Assembly (NCBI RefSeq): GCF_025175675.1
Contig: NZ_JANIOA010000013.1
Location: 46,026 to 110,025 of the forward strand
DNA length: 64,000 bases
From: Sedimenticola hydrogenitrophicus
GTDB lineage: Bacteria; Pseudomonadota; Gammaproteobacteria; Chromatiales; Chromatiaceae
Direction of reading: 5' to 3'
Positions 1-9,183 of the stretch are shown here, piece after piece; positions within the stretch are counted from its first letter, which is position 1; each line of letters starts with the position of its first letter. The notes beneath the pieces are model-generated. The model searched no databases. It saw nothing but the letters and a program-made list of their open reading frames with translations, and was not told where the DNA came from. A program made the position numbers and the translations under genes.

Positions 1-168
1 CAGTTGCGACCGATTTCCCGCGCATAGGATACCGAACCGGGCGGGTCGGGGGAGATTCTGACTATACTCAATCTGTCGTTACGGGATTGGCGCCGTTCCG
101 ACAAGCGGGGCGGCCGGCCCCAAACCGCCGCCTCAAAACCCTCACGACGGTGTTGGGAGGTATTGATC

Positions 169-366
169 ATGTCAAGATACTATATAGATTGCCGCGACTA
201 CCCGAGCGACTCGAAATGCACGGTGGCGCTTTCCGCGGACACCAAGGAAGAACTGCTGGAGGCGGCGGTGCAACACGCCAGCCAGGTGCACGGCCACCAG
301 GACAGTCCGGAACTGCGGGACCAGATGCTCAAGATGTTCAACGAAGGGGAGACGCCGGCAAGCTGA
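169..366 (+). CDS. DUF1059-family small protein
   Basis: A 65-residue soluble protein that looks like the DUF1059 family: a short Tyr/Cys-bearing N-terminal strand (YYIDCRDYPSD), a second Cys at SKCTVAL and a C-terminal helix pair (EELLEAAVQHA, LRDQMLKMFNEG). I chose the ATG at 169 because GGGAGG lies 8 nt upstream; a TTG two codons earlier is too close to that ribosome site. The biochemical role of the family is unknown. It is followed 104 bp later by a membrane-bound transcription regulator on the same strand. It is the first complete gene in the window; bases 1-168 hold no other recognisable gene. Confidence 0.8.
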   Translation: MSRYYIDCRDYPSDSKCTVALSADTKEELLEAAVQHASQVHGHQDSPELRDQMLKMFNEGETPAS

Positions 367-470
367 CGGCGTAACCCCCGGGATGGGCCAGGGACGGCCC
401 GCCTCCTGCCGGTCCGTTGCGGACAATTCTCAGACAAACCGGATAGCGAATCACGAAACGGGACAGCTGA

Positions 471-2156
471 TTGAGTCCATCCCAACCAGAAGCGTTCAAC
501 CTGGGTGCCTGGCGGGTAGTGCCGGCAGACAATGAGCTGTGCCGTGACGGCAAACGGGTCCCGCTCGAACCGAAAGCGATGGGACTGCTGCTGTACCTGG
601 CGGAGCTTGCCGGGAATACGGTGAGCCGTGAGCAGCTGTTTGAGGCCTTGTGGCCGGGCGTCGTCGTCAGTGACGACACCCTGACCCAGGCGGTGATCAA
701 GCTGCGCAAGGCGTTGGGCGATAGTGCGAAAAATCCCCGCTATATCCAGACGGTAGCCAAGCGCGGTTATCGTCTTTGTGTCACGGTTGACCGCTCCCCG
801 CCCGCGGCGCCAGCCGCGCCGTCGAATCGCCAGCGCTCCGGTTGGGCGTTGCTGGTGGTGACACTGGTCATTCTGATTGGTGTGCTGGGTTATCGCACGC
901 TCTACATGCCGCAACCGATGAGCGGGCTGCCCGATGTCTCCGCGCTTAAGCCGGTGCCTGCCGAGGGGTTGCCGACGCTGACGGTGCAGCCTTTTCAATT
1001 ACTCGGGGAGGATGCCCCACAAGCCTACCTGGCCCAGGGTCTGACATTCGACCTGATAACCGATCTGTCGCGTCTCTCCGGTCTCTGGGTAATCGGGTCC
1101 CGCTCCATTCTGGGACAGAAGGATGACGGGAAGGGGGCGCTGCCGGTGCGCTATCGGGTCACCGGTGAGGTGCAGCGTGCCGCGGACGAACTGCGCGTGC
1201 AGGTCCATCTGCAGGACATGCAGAGCGGTCGTCAGCTCTGGTCGGAACGCTATCATCAACCGATCGACAACCTGTTCCAGATCCAGGAACAGATCAGCCG
1301 GCAAATCGCCGCGACCCTGTCGCTCAAGGTAAGTGAAGCGGAGCAGCGGCACCTGGCACACCGCTATACCCACAGCGTACCGGCCTACGAGCTTTTTCTG
1401 CGGGCCCAGTCGCTACTGCTGGTCAGATTGCGGGAGGAGAATGAGAAGGCCCGCACCCTCTACCGCCAGGCCATTGCACTGGACCCTTCGTTCGCCCGCG
1501 CCTATGCCGGTCTGGCGCTCAGCCATGCGGCGGATTACCGCAATCAGTGGATATCCAGCGGGAGCGTTGCCCTGGAAAAGGCCCGCGGCATGGCCAGGAC
1601 AGCACTGCAGATCGACCCCGACATTCCCGAAGTTTATTGGGTGCTGGCCTATGTGAGTGCCCAGCAACGGCAGCACGAGAAGGCGATCGGGTTGCTGAAA
1701 AAGGCGACCTCCCTGGATCAGTCATTCGCCGATGCCTATGCCCTGATGGGCGGGATCAATACCTATCTGGGTCGATCGGACAGGACCCCCGCGCTGATCC
1801 GCACCGCCATCCGCCTCAACCCGGATGCCGGTTATCTCTATTACCTGCTGCTCGGTCGCGCCTATTTCTATCTGGGGGATTGGGAGCAGGCACTGATCAA
1901 TCTCAACGAGGCGCTGATGCGCAATCCCGCCAATCTGGAAGGGCATATTTATCTGGCCGCCGTGCTGGAGGCGTCCGGCGATCACGCCGGGGCACTCTGG
2001 GAGGCGGATGAGATACTCGCTCTGCAGGATGACTTCAATGCCGATAGTTGGTTGCAGACCTATCCGATGACCGACAAGGGGCAGGCCCGGCAATTGCGAA
2101 CCGCACTGGCGTCATTGGGTCTGGTGGAAACGGCCGTGCGTGTGCAAAAGCCGTAA
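471..2156 (+). CDS. CadC/ToxR-like membrane transcription regulator with TPR sensor domain
   Basis: A 561-residue one-component regulator. Residues about 9-105 form an OmpR/PhoB-type winged helix (LEPKAMGLLLYLAE, then the recognition-helix region DDTLTQAVIKLRKALGD). A Pro/Ala linker leads to one membrane helix at about 124-145, and the rest is predicted periplasmic: a TolB-N-like segment (QAYLAQGLTFDLITDLSRLS) followed by TPR repeats (from about 300 to 545). This is the CadC/ToxR layout, in which a periplasmic signal acts directly on a cytoplasmic DNA-binding domain. The start is TTG at 471; no in-frame ATG precedes the DNA-binding domain. The nitrilase operon begins about 200 bp downstream on the same strand, so it is a plausible target, but that is inference. 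Confidence 0.85.
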   Translation: MSPSQPEAFNLGAWRVVPADNELCRDGKRVPLEPKAMGLLLYLAELAGNTVSREQLFEALWPGVVVSDDTLTQAVIKLRKALGDSAKNPRYIQTVAKRGYRLCVTVDRSPPAAPAAPSNRQRSGWALLVVTLVILIGVLGYRTLYMPQPMSGLPDVSALKPVPAEGLPTLTVQPFQLLGEDAPQAYLAQGLTFDLITDLSRLSGLWVIGSRSILGQKDDGKGALPVRYRVTGEVQRAADELRVQVHLQDMQSGRQLWSERYHQPIDNLFQIQEQISRQIAATLSLKVSEAEQRHLAHRYTHSVPAYELFLRAQSLLLVRLREENEKARTLYRQAIALDPSFARAYAGLALSHAADYRNQWISSGSVALEKARGMARTALQIDPDIPEVYWVLAYVSAQQRQHEKAIGLLKKATSLDQSFADAYALMGGINTYLGRSDRTPALIRTAIRLNPDAGYLYYLLLGRAYFYLGDWEQALINLNEALMRNPANLEGHIYLAAVLEASGDHAGALWEADEILALQDDFNADSWLQTYPMTDKGQARQLRTALASLGLVETAVRVQKP

Positions 2157-2357
2157 TCGGTCTCTGCAACGACGACAAGCCACGGTTCGTTTTCTTCTTT
2201 ACTCCTTGCGAAACCTATTGAAAAACAACTGAAAACTGTTTCTTCGTGATTTCTTAGGGAATCATTCGGGACTTTTCGGGCGTCTCCGTCTATACCCTGA
2301 ATTAAGGCAGCGCAGGCTCGCCCGGGTTGTCCTGAATTAACCCAGAGGAGAGACGCC
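2157..2357 (+). promoter_or_regulatory. upstream region of nitrilase operon with 10-bp direct repeat
   Basis: Gene-free region. The decamer CCTGAATTAA occurs twice, at 2296-2305 and 2331-2340, 35 bp apart, that is about 3.3 helical turns, directly upstream of the small ORF and nitrilase. Spaced direct repeats are what OmpR/CadC-type winged-helix proteins often bind, and such a regulator is encoded just upstream. The repeat could be chance; no clear -35/-10 pair was assigned. Confidence 0.3.
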
Positions 2358-2492
2358 ATGATGAATACAGCACAGCAAGCGCGGTTTGATCCCATCACTT
2401 GTAAACAGGCCCCCGTCCGGCAGTGGGACAGGACAGTGGCGGTGTGGCACCGCTGCGGACCGTGGTTATCCAACGGAGGAGAGCGGCCATGA
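2358..2492 (+). CDS. short upstream ORF coupled to nitrilase
   Basis: A 44-codon ORF beginning with tandem ATGs at 2358 and 2361, preceded by AGAGGAGAG about 7 nt upstream, a good ribosome site. It ends in TGA at 2490-2492, overlapping the nitrilase ATG (2489-2491) as ATGA, which is the classic arrangement for translational coupling. The peptide is Trp- and Arg-rich near its end (RQWDRTVAVWHRCGPW) and matches no family I recognise. It may be a leader peptide, or an open frame that merely spans the nitrilase ribosome site. The good ribosome site and exact overlap favour real translation. Confidence 0.4.
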   Translation: MMNTAQQARFDPITCKQAPVRQWDRTVAVWHRCGPWLSNGGERP

Positions 2493-3424
2493 GTAAATTG
2501 GCGATAGTACAGATACCACCGGTATTTCTGGACCGGGCCAAAACCCTGGAGCTGGCTGTCGGGCAAATCGCGCTGGCGGCCTCCCAGGGGGCGGAACTGG
2601 TGGTTTTTCCCGAGGCCTTTATCCCCGGTTATCCCGCCTGGGCCTGGCGTCTCCGACCGGGCGCCGACTGGGGAGCGTGCGAGGCATTGCACGGTCGTCT
2701 GCTGGATCAGTCGGTGGACCTGAAACGGGGCGATCTGGAACCCCTCTGCGCGGCGGCGCGCCAGCATCAGGTAACCGTGATGTGCGGGATCAATGAGCGG
2801 GACAGTGATTTCAGCCGCGCCACCCTCTTCAACAGCTACCTGGTGGTCGGCCCGGAGGGGACGGTGCTGAACCGTCATCGCAAGGTCATGCCCACCAATC
2901 CGGAACGGATGGTATGGGGCTTCGGCGACGCCGCCGGGCTGAATGTGGTGGATACCCCCTGTGGCCGGGTGGGTGCGCTGCTCTGTTGGGAGAACTATAT
3001 GCCGCTGGCGCGTTATGCCCTCTATGCCCAGGGCGTGGAGCTCTATGTGGCCCCCACCTATGACAGCGGCGACGACTGGATCGGCAGCCTGCGCCACATC
3101 GCCCGCGAGGCAGGGTGCTGGGTGGTGGGTAGCGGGACGCTGTTGCGGGGAGAGGATCTGCGGGTGGACGTGGCCGATCTGGCTGCTCTCTATCCTGATC
3201 CCGATGAGTGGGTGAATCCGGGGGACTCGGTGGTCATCGCCCCGGGTGGCGGGGTGGTGGCCGGACCGCTGCGGCGCGAGTCGGGTATCCTCTACGCCGA
3301 GGTGGATGCGGCCAAGGTGGGGCTGGCCCGTCGTACCCTGGACGTGGCCGGTCACTATGCGCGGCCGGATCTCTTTCAGCTCAAGGTCAACCGGCAGCCG
3401 CAGCGCCCGGTGGATTTCTCCTGA
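2489..3424 (+). CDS. nitrilase (carbon-nitrogen hydrolase superfamily)
   Basis: A 311-residue nitrilase-branch enzyme converting a nitrile to a carboxylic acid and ammonia in the cytoplasm. All three catalytic residues are visible: Glu in VVFPEAFIPGYP, Lys in NRHRKVMPTNPER, and the nucleophilic Cys in GALLCWENYMPLARYAL. The CWENYMPL sequence after the Cys is typical of true nitrilases rather than amidases. The ATG at 2489 follows GGAGGA with good spacing; the open frame extends farther upstream, but that part shows no conservation. It is immediately followed by the N-terminal remnant of a second carbon-nitrogen hydrolase. The exact substrate cannot be told from sequence. Confidence 0.92.
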   Translation: MSKLAIVQIPPVFLDRAKTLELAVGQIALAASQGAELVVFPEAFIPGYPAWAWRLRPGADWGACEALHGRLLDQSVDLKRGDLEPLCAAARQHQVTVMCGINERDSDFSRATLFNSYLVVGPEGTVLNRHRKVMPTNPERMVWGFGDAAGLNVVDTPCGRVGALLCWENYMPLARYALYAQGVELYVAPTYDSGDDWIGSLRHIAREAGCWVVGSGTLLRGEDLRVDVADLAALYPDPDEWVNPGDSVVIAPGGGVVAGPLRRESGILYAEVDAAKVGLARRTLDVAGHYARPDLFQLKVNRQPQRPVDFS

Positions 3425-3433
3425 GTCCGGGCC

Positions 3434-3622
3434 GTGATAAACCGGCGCCATTTCAACGGCTGGCTGGCCGCCATCCTCTGCGCTGGATGGAGCGGTGCGG
3501 TACAGCCGCAGACCACCGCCGGCACCCCGCTGCGCGTGGCCGCCCTGCAGATGGAACCCAGGTTGGCCGATCTGCAGGCCAATCTGGCCCAGGCGGAACA
3601 GTTATCTGTACAGGGGCAGTGA
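3434..3622 (+). pseudogene. truncated exported carbon-nitrogen hydrolase (N-terminal remnant)
   Basis: A 62-residue fragment starting GTG at 3434. It has a twin-Arg/hydrophobic export-like leader (RRHFNGWLAAILCAGWSGA) and then what looks like the first strand and helix of a nitrilase fold (LRVAALQMEPRLADLQANLA). That pattern normally continues for another 230 residues to the Glu, Lys and Cys catalytic positions. Here the frame stops at 3620-3622 and no continuation is seen before the next gene at 3681. It is therefore probably a decayed second hydrolase rather than a functional small protein. A stand-alone secreted peptide is the alternative. Confidence 0.6.
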
Positions 3623-3680
3623 TCGATGCTGGCGATAGTGCCGGTGTCAATTCAGTTCCTCTGGGTATGAGGAGAACATC

Positions 3681-4136
3681 ATGAATGCGACAACGACCTA
3701 TCATGCAAGCTGCTTTTGTGGCGGGGTAGCGATGACCCTGACCGGTGAGCCGGAAGTGATGGCCTACTGCCATTGTGACTCCTGCCGCCGCTGGTCCGCC
3801 GGCCGGGTCAGTGCCTTTACCTTGTGGAAACCGGAGAGCCTGGCGATTACCCGGGGTGCGGAACAGATAGCCAGTTATGAGCAAAATCCCCGTTCTGATC
3901 ATCGGCAGGTGGTCAGCAAACGCAAGTGGTGCAAAGTATGCGGCGGGCATCTCTATACCGATCACCCCACCATGGGCTTGATTGATGTCCCGTCAGCGGT
4001 GATTGATCATTTTCATTTTGAGCCGGCATTCCATGTGCACTATCAGGAGTCCGTACAACCCATTCGGGATGGGTTGCCCAAGTTCAAGGATTTACCCAAG
4101 GAGGCCGGCGGCACCGGGAATCGGCTGGCTGAGTGA
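3681..4136 (+). CDS. GFA-family (glutathione-dependent formaldehyde-activating-like) zinc protein
   Basis: A 151-residue Mss4-like beta-tent fold protein of the GFA family. Zinc-ligand cysteines are in the expected order: CFC near residue 11, CHCDSC near residue 30, and CKVC near residue 84. Members are named after glutathione-dependent formaldehyde-activating enzyme, though most have no proven activity. The start is supported by GAGGAGAA upstream of the ATG. It lies 58 bp after the nitrilase remnant on the same strand. Its C-terminus (GLPKFKDLPKEAGG) is typical of bacterial members. Confidence 0.85.
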   Translation: MNATTTYHASCFCGGVAMTLTGEPEVMAYCHCDSCRRWSAGRVSAFTLWKPESLAITRGAEQIASYEQNPRSDHRQVVSKRKWCKVCGGHLYTDHPTMGLIDVPSAVIDHFHFEPAFHVHYQESVQPIRDGLPKFKDLPKEAGGTGNRLAE

Positions 4137-4191
4137 AGTGCGGTTTCACCCCAGCGTTTTTTTCCGTGTGGGCGCGGTCGACTGACGCCGT

Positions 4192-6297
4192 TCAGCGGGT
4201 CAACCGCCGGTAGATGTCGGAGACCTTCAGCGGCAGCGCGCGCACATCGTCCACCACGCTGTAGGCGGCCGGGCCGTAGAGGTGGGGCAGGTAGTCCCGC
4301 GCCTCCTCGTCGATGGTGATGCAGTAGGGGTGGATGCCGCCGCGCCGCGCCTCGATCAGGGCGCGGCGGGTATCCTCGATACCGTATTGACCCCGGTAGC
4401 CGTCGTAGTCATCCGGCTTGCCGTCGGAGAGGGTGACGAGCAGGCGGGTCTTGGCCTCGGTCTGCTGCAATACCCGGGTGAGGTGGCGGATGGCGAAGCC
4501 CATGCGGGTATAGTCCTGGGGTTCGATGGCGCTGATGCGTGCCCGGATCAGTTCACCGTAGGACTCCTCGAAGTGCTTGATGTGGAACAGCTCGCAGCGC
4601 TTGCGGGTCATGCCGGAGAAGCCGTAGATGGCGTAGCGGTCACCCAGGCTCTGCAACGCCTCGCACAGCAGCAGCAGGGATTCGCGCTCGGCGTCGTTGA
4701 TCCAGCCCTTGGTGGAGCCGCTCATGTCCACCATGAAGACCACCGCGATGTTACGTTCGTTGCGCTGCATTTTGGTGAGCAGGCGCTCGGTCATCTCGAA
4801 TCCGAGGTGGGCATCCGCCAGCGCCTCCACCAGGGCGTCGATATCCACCTCATCCCCTTCCGGCTGGCGTTTCAGCAGCCGGTTCTCGTGGCGCATCGCC
4901 TCGAAGGTCTTACGCAGGTGCTTGATCAGGCCGTGGTGCTTGGCCAGGGTGCGGGCCGCGAAATCATCATACAGCGGGGTGATCTCGCGCTCCCGCACGG
5001 CACACCAGTTTTTCCGATAATGGCGGCGCTGGAAGTCCCACTCGTCGTAGAGGTGAGCCCCCTCCTCGTGATAGCTGCCGCGCCACACGTCATCGGCATC
5101 ACGCTTCGGATCGCGCAGCAGGGCCGGGTCATAATCACCTGGCCCGGCGGGTTGCAGGTAGTCATCCGGGATCTCCCCCAGGTCGAGCAGGATGGAGCGT
5201 TGCAGCGCCTGCACCTCATCGGGCAGCGGCGCCGGCATATCGTCCAGCAGGATCTCGACGCGGAAACCCTCCGGCACGGACGGGTCCTCCTCGCGCTGTT
5301 TGGTAAAGCGGGAGGGTCGCTGCTCCCGCTCACCGCGCGGCAGCTCCTCCAGCAGGCTGTTCAGCGCCACCTTGAAGCGGGCCCGCTCCTTCTCCATGCG
5401 GGCCGGCATGCAGGCGCGCACCGCCTCCAGGTCCAGGAGGATCGGCTGTCCGGCGGACGGGTAGGGTGTGAGTCGGCCGAGTTGCTGCCGGGCCAGCGCC
5501 AGCACATCGGTAGCCTGGGTTTCCGGTGTCTCAAGCCGCGCCAGTAGCCCTGTCCACTCGGCCGGCAGGGCCGCCTCACCGAGCGCCTGGCTGATCTGTT
5601 CCAGCTGCCGATGGAGCCCCGGCAGGGCGCGTCGCAGACACGCCTTCAGGCGCAGCAGCTCCATGGCGTGATAGAGCGCCAGGAGCCCGGGATCGGGAGC
5701 GTTGAGGGACAGCAGCGGGCGGAAGGAGCCAAAGCGGATCTGCGCCCAGAGCAGGGCGCAGGTGACCTTGTAGTGCTGGAAGTTTTGCTCCGGGGTCGGC
5801 AACCCTGCCAGCAGTGGCGGCAGGAACAGGGTCTCGCTGTCGGTATGGATGGTGTCCGCCGCGCTGAGCTTGAGCGGCCGCCCGGAGAGGCCCCGGAGAA
5901 AATGGCTTAGCACCCCCTCGTGTTCCTGCAGCAGGGCGCCGCGTGACCGGGCCTGCTGCTGCCCGGCAAATTGCCGGTACTGTTCGATCACCCGCAGGGC
6001 CGGGCGCAGTCCCTCGGCATCGTAGCGATCCATGCTGTGGAAGATCCAGGCCTCGAAGTCGTCCGGCGCCATCAGCGCCTGCGCCGCCACGCCGCGACAG
6101 GCGACCTGGTAGCCCAGCTCCACGTGGGTACTGGCGATGCGTCGGATCCAGCTGATCAGGCGGGCCTGGCGCTCTGCCGGGAGGGCTGCGATAGCGGCGG
6201 CCGGTTGCGCCGTGTCGCGGAACGAGAACTCCACCTCCAGCAGCTGGTCCAGCAGCTGGCGCACCGCGGATGCCGGGAGCGGGGCGGTGGAGGCCAT
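4192..6297 (-). CDS. cbbO: CbbO/NorD-type VWA-domain activator protein
   Basis: A 701-residue protein with an alpha-helical N-terminal half, an acidic middle and a C-terminal von Willebrand A domain whose metal-ion site is intact (VVFMVDMSGSTKGW, the DxSxS motif). This is the CbbO/NorD layout. With CbbQ it forms a MoxR-class AAA+ complex that remodels a client enzyme: CbbQO removes inhibitors from Rubisco, while NirQ/NorQ-NorD activates nitric oxide reductase. The ATG at 6297 follows the cbbQ stop by one base, so the two are one operon. Neither Rubisco nor nitric oxide reductase genes are present in this window, so the client is inferred from the CbbQ sequence only. Confidence 0.8.
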   Translation of the reverse strand: MASTAPLPASAVRQLLDQLLEVEFSFRDTAQPAAAIAALPAERQARLISWIRRIASTHVELGYQVACRGVAAQALMAPDDFEAWIFHSMDRYDAEGLRPALRVIEQYRQFAGQQQARSRGALLQEHEGVLSHFLRGLSGRPLKLSAADTIHTDSETLFLPPLLAGLPTPEQNFQHYKVTCALLWAQIRFGSFRPLLSLNAPDPGLLALYHAMELLRLKACLRRALPGLHRQLEQISQALGEAALPAEWTGLLARLETPETQATDVLALARQQLGRLTPYPSAGQPILLDLEAVRACMPARMEKERARFKVALNSLLEELPRGEREQRPSRFTKQREEDPSVPEGFRVEILLDDMPAPLPDEVQALQRSILLDLGEIPDDYLQPAGPGDYDPALLRDPKRDADDVWRGSYHEEGAHLYDEWDFQRRHYRKNWCAVREREITPLYDDFAARTLAKHHGLIKHLRKTFEAMRHENRLLKRQPEGDEVDIDALVEALADAHLGFEMTERLLTKMQRNERNIAVVFMVDMSGSTKGWINDAERESLLLLCEALQSLGDRYAIYGFSGMTRKRCELFHIKHFEESYGELIRARISAIEPQDYTRMGFAIRHLTRVLQQTEAKTRLLVTLSDGKPDDYDGYRGQYGIEDTRRALIEARRGGIHPYCITIDEEARDYLPHLYGPAAYSVVDDVRALPLKVSDIYRRLTR

Positions 6298-6298
6298 C

Positions 6299-7105
6299 TC
6301 AGAACAGGGAGGAGGAGAGTTCGTTCACCGAGGCGAGCATCTCCGGGTCGTCGGTGAGGGCCTGGGCGATCGCCCCCTGGCAGGCGGAGACCGGATTGAC
6401 CCCGGCCACCATCAATTTGGCGGCGTGTACCAGCAGGCGGGTGCTGGCCCCCTCTTCCAGACCGCTGCCCTTGAGGTTGCGGGTCATGCCGGCAAATTTC
6501 ACCAGCCGTCCGGCCAGCTCCCAGTCCAGTCCCGATTCGCGCACCACGATCTCGCTCTCCAGCGCCGCCCCGGGGTAGTTGAACTCCAGCGCCACGAAGC
6601 GCTGCCGGGTACTCTGTTTCAGGTCCTTGAGCACGCTCTGGTAGCCGGGGTTGTAGGAGATGGCGATGGCGAACTCCGGATCGGCCTCGATCAGGGTGCC
6701 GAGCTTCTCTATCGGCAGCACCCGGCGGTCATCGGCCAGGGGGTGGATCACCACCATGGTGTCCTTGCGCGCCTCGACGATCTCATCCAGGTAACAGATG
6801 CCGCCCGCCTTGACCGCCTGGGTCAGGGGGCCGTCGATCCAGTTGGTCTCGCCGCCCTTGATCAGGTAGCGCCCCACCAGGTCGGAGGCGGTCAGGTCGT
6901 CATGGCAGGAGACGGTGATCAGCGGTCGCTTGAGCCGCCACGCCATGTACTCCATGAAGCGGGTCTTGCCGCAGCCGGTCGGCCCCTTCAGCAGCAGCGG
7001 CAGCTGGTTGCGGTAGGCCGCCTCGAACAGCTCGATCTCGTCGCCGGTGGGCTGGTAATAGGGCTCATCCTCGATCCGGTACTCATCCAGTCTGAAGGTG
7101 CGCAT
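6299..7105 (-). CDS. cbbQ: CbbQ/NirQ/NorQ-type MoxR AAA+ ATPase
   Basis: A 268-residue AAA+ ATPase of the MoxR group. The Walker A motif GPTGCGKT is at residues 41-48, Walker B is [13 protein letters not shown], and the stretch [18 protein letters not shown] is characteristic of CbbQ/NirQ. The C-terminal CbbQ_C helices include [17 protein letters not shown]. The ATG at 7105 has AGGAG 9 nt upstream and gives the family's usual length; a TTG 12 codons earlier is possible but less likely. It powers client remodelling with the adjacent VWA protein. The similarity seems closest to CbbQ (Rubisco activase), but NorQ cannot be excluded without alignment. Confidence 0.85.
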   Translation of the reverse strand: MRTFRLDEYRIEDEPYYQPTGDEIELFEAAYRNQLPLLLKGPTGCGKTRFMEYMAWRLKRPLITVSCHDDLTASDLVGRYLIKGGETNWIDGPLTQAVKAGGICYLDEIVEARKDTMVVIHPLADDRRVLPIEKLGTLIEADPEFAIAISYNPGYQSVLKDLKQSTRQRFVALEFNYPGAALESEIVVRESGLDWELAGRLVKFAGMTRNLKGSGLEEGASTRLLVHAAKLMVAGVNPVSACQGAIAQALTDDPEMLASVNELSSSLF

Positions 7106-7344
7106 CCGTGGGTACTCCTGGGTTACTGCGTCAGCACTCAAGTCTGCTGGGGAAAGGTGGGGATATCAACAAGCGGAAAGTAAGGATTTTCCGCCCGGGC
7201 ACCCCGTGCCATACGGTGGTCAGTGGCGTTGCCTGCCGAAGTGTGATGAACCTTTTACCGGGCCGGTGCATAATCCCGGGTTATCGACAAGCCGGATCAT
7301 GATCGACGGGCATCCAGGTGGAGGGGTGGTATGGAGCAGAAGGG

Positions 7345-9183
7345 GTGAACAGCGGTGACACAGCAGTAGAGCGCCAGGACCGGTATGTGCGCAGTCTGGC
7401 GTTTGCGGACATCGGCACCTGGGACTGGAACATCCGGACCGGCGAACTCTACTGGAGTGAACGTATCGGACCGCTGTTCGGTTATGCCCCGGGCGAGCTG
7501 GAAACCACGTACGAAAACTTCCTGGCGGCGGTGCATCCGGATGACCGGCAGGCGGTGGTCAATGCCGTCAATGCCTGTATCGAACGGCGTGACAACTACG
7601 AGATAGAACACCGCGTGGTCTGGCCCGACGGCAGCGTCCGTTGGGTACTGGAGCGGGGGGATGTGCAATGTGACGAGGCCGGTGTTCCGTCGCACATGCT
7701 GGGTGTGGTGCAGGACATCACCCGTCGCCGGGAAGCGGAACATGCCTTGCGCGAGAGCGAGGCACGTTTCCGCAGTCTGGTAGAGAGTACCAGTGACTGG
7801 ATCTGGGAAGTCGATCCTCTGGGTCGATACACCTATGTCAGCCCGCAGGTGGAGCATATTCTTGGTTATGCGCCGGACTCACTGCTAGGGAAAACGCCGT
7901 TCGATCTGATGCCGTCGTCCGAAGACCTACGCGTGCGAAGAGCGTTTTTTTCTCTGGTTGAGCGGCGGCTGCCCATCAATCGCCTGGTCAATACCAATAC
8001 CCATGTCGCCGGCTACGAGGTCATACTGGAGACCAGCGGAGTCCCTTTCTATGATGGCAACCGCCGGTTTGCGGGTTACCGTGGCATTGATCGCAATATC
8101 ACGCTGCGCGTGGCCGCGGAAAAGGCACTGAAGGAACAGACCCTGCGCAATCGCCTGATCCTGGAAAACAGCCATGACGGGTTGGTCATTTTGAATCTGG
8201 ACGGCTCCATACGAGAGGTAAACGGCGCCTATTGCCGTATGGTGGGGCACGAGCGCAATGTGCTGTTGCAGATGACGCTGAGCGATCTCGAGGTCAGCGA
8301 GACGGATACCGAAGCGGCGCGGCACATCAAGAAGATTAGCGAACACGGGCACGACCATTTTGAATCGAGCCACCGTTGTCGGGATGGCCGTGTGATCGAC
8401 CTGGACATCAGTGCCACCCTGGCAAAGGTCGGCGATGATCAGTTTATCTTCTCATTCGTCAGGGATATCACTGAACGCAGGCTGAAAGAGCAGAAACGGT
8501 TGCACGAGATACAGGCGCAGCGCGATACCCTGGTGCGGGAAGTGCATCACCGGATCAAGAATCACCTGCAGGGAATTGTTAATCTGCTGCGGAACCATAT
8601 CCGGGATAAACCGGAGTTGGCGGAAGTGATGGAGTCGGCAATCGGTCAAGTCGAATCCATCGCACTGGTGCATGGCCTGCAAAGTCGCTTGAACCAATGG
8701 CGTGTTGAATTGCCTGTGCTGTTGGAATTGATCAGCAAGGCGGTCGGTAACGTGGCATCGGCCGCGGTTCAACTGGAAATCGATGAAGTCACACCGGATA
8801 TCAGTGTCAGGCCGTCTGACGCCGTGCCGTTGGCACTGATTATTAATGAACTGTTGCTGAATGCAGTGAAGCATAGCGGATCGACGATGGCAATGCGGTC
8901 GGCAATAAAGGTGAATCTCCTGGTAGAGAGTGAACGGGTAATTCTGCGTGTGAGCAATTTCAGCGCTGTACCTCTGCCCGCGGGTTTTGATCTACAGCAG
9001 GGGATAGGTCTGGGTACCGGACTGACCTTGGCCAGGGACCTGCTACCTCATCGAGGGGCAACACTTTCCGCGGCGGCGAATGGAGATAGGGTGACTTTAC
9101 AATTGGCCCTGGAGAGTCCCGTGGTCAGGCTGGAACAGAAGCTGGATGCAAAGGACTACCCCACACCGAACCGATTGATGTAG
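7345..9183 (+). CDS. PAS-PAS-PAS HisKA_2-type sensor histidine kinase
   Basis: A soluble kinase of about 612 residues with no membrane helix. It has three PAS domains (each ending in a PAC-like motif: GVVQDITRR, GIDRNITLR, FVRDITERR). These are followed by a HisKA_2/HWE-like dimerisation segment with the phosphoacceptor His in REVHHRIKNHLQGIVNLL, and an HATPase domain (LIINELLLNAVKHS; GIGLGTGLTLARDLL). I chose GTG 7345, which has GGAG 8 nt upstream; GTG 7318 is an alternative. The gene converges on, and overlaps by 28 bp, an ANTAR response regulator. Kinases of this class are the usual partners of ANTAR regulators (PdtaS/PdtaR type), so the two probably form one pathway despite opposite strands. 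Confidence 0.88.
   Translation: MNSGDTAVERQDRYVRSLAFADIGTWDWNIRTGELYWSERIGPLFGYAPGELETTYENFLAAVHPDDRQAVVNAVNACIERRDNYEIEHRVVWPDGSVRWVLERGDVQCDEAGVPSHMLGVVQDITRRREAEHALRESEARFRSLVESTSDWIWEVDPLGRYTYVSPQVEHILGYAPDSLLGKTPFDLMPSSEDLRVRRAFFSLVERRLPINRLVNTNTHVAGYEVILETSGVPFYDGNRRFAGYRGIDRNITLRVAAEKALKEQTLRNRLILENSHDGLVILNLDGSIREVNGAYCRMVGHERNVLLQMTLSDLEVSETDTEAARHIKKISEHGHDHFESSHRCRDGRVIDLDISATLAKVGDDQFIFSFVRDITERRLKEQKRLHEIQAQRDTLVREVHHRIKNHLQGIVNLLRNHIRDKPELAEVMESAIGQVESIALVHGLQSRLNQWRVELPVLLELISKAVGNVASAAVQLEIDEVTPDISVRPSDAVPLALIINELLLNAVKHSGSTMAMRSAIKVNLLVESERVILRVSNFSAVPLPAGFDLQQGIGLGTGLTLARDLLPHRGATLSAAANGDRVTLQLALESPVVRLEQKLDAKDYPTPNRLM

Noticed and set aside
4282..5547. 421-codon frame antisense to cbbO
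   Set aside because: Shadow frame without start context or recognisable domain.
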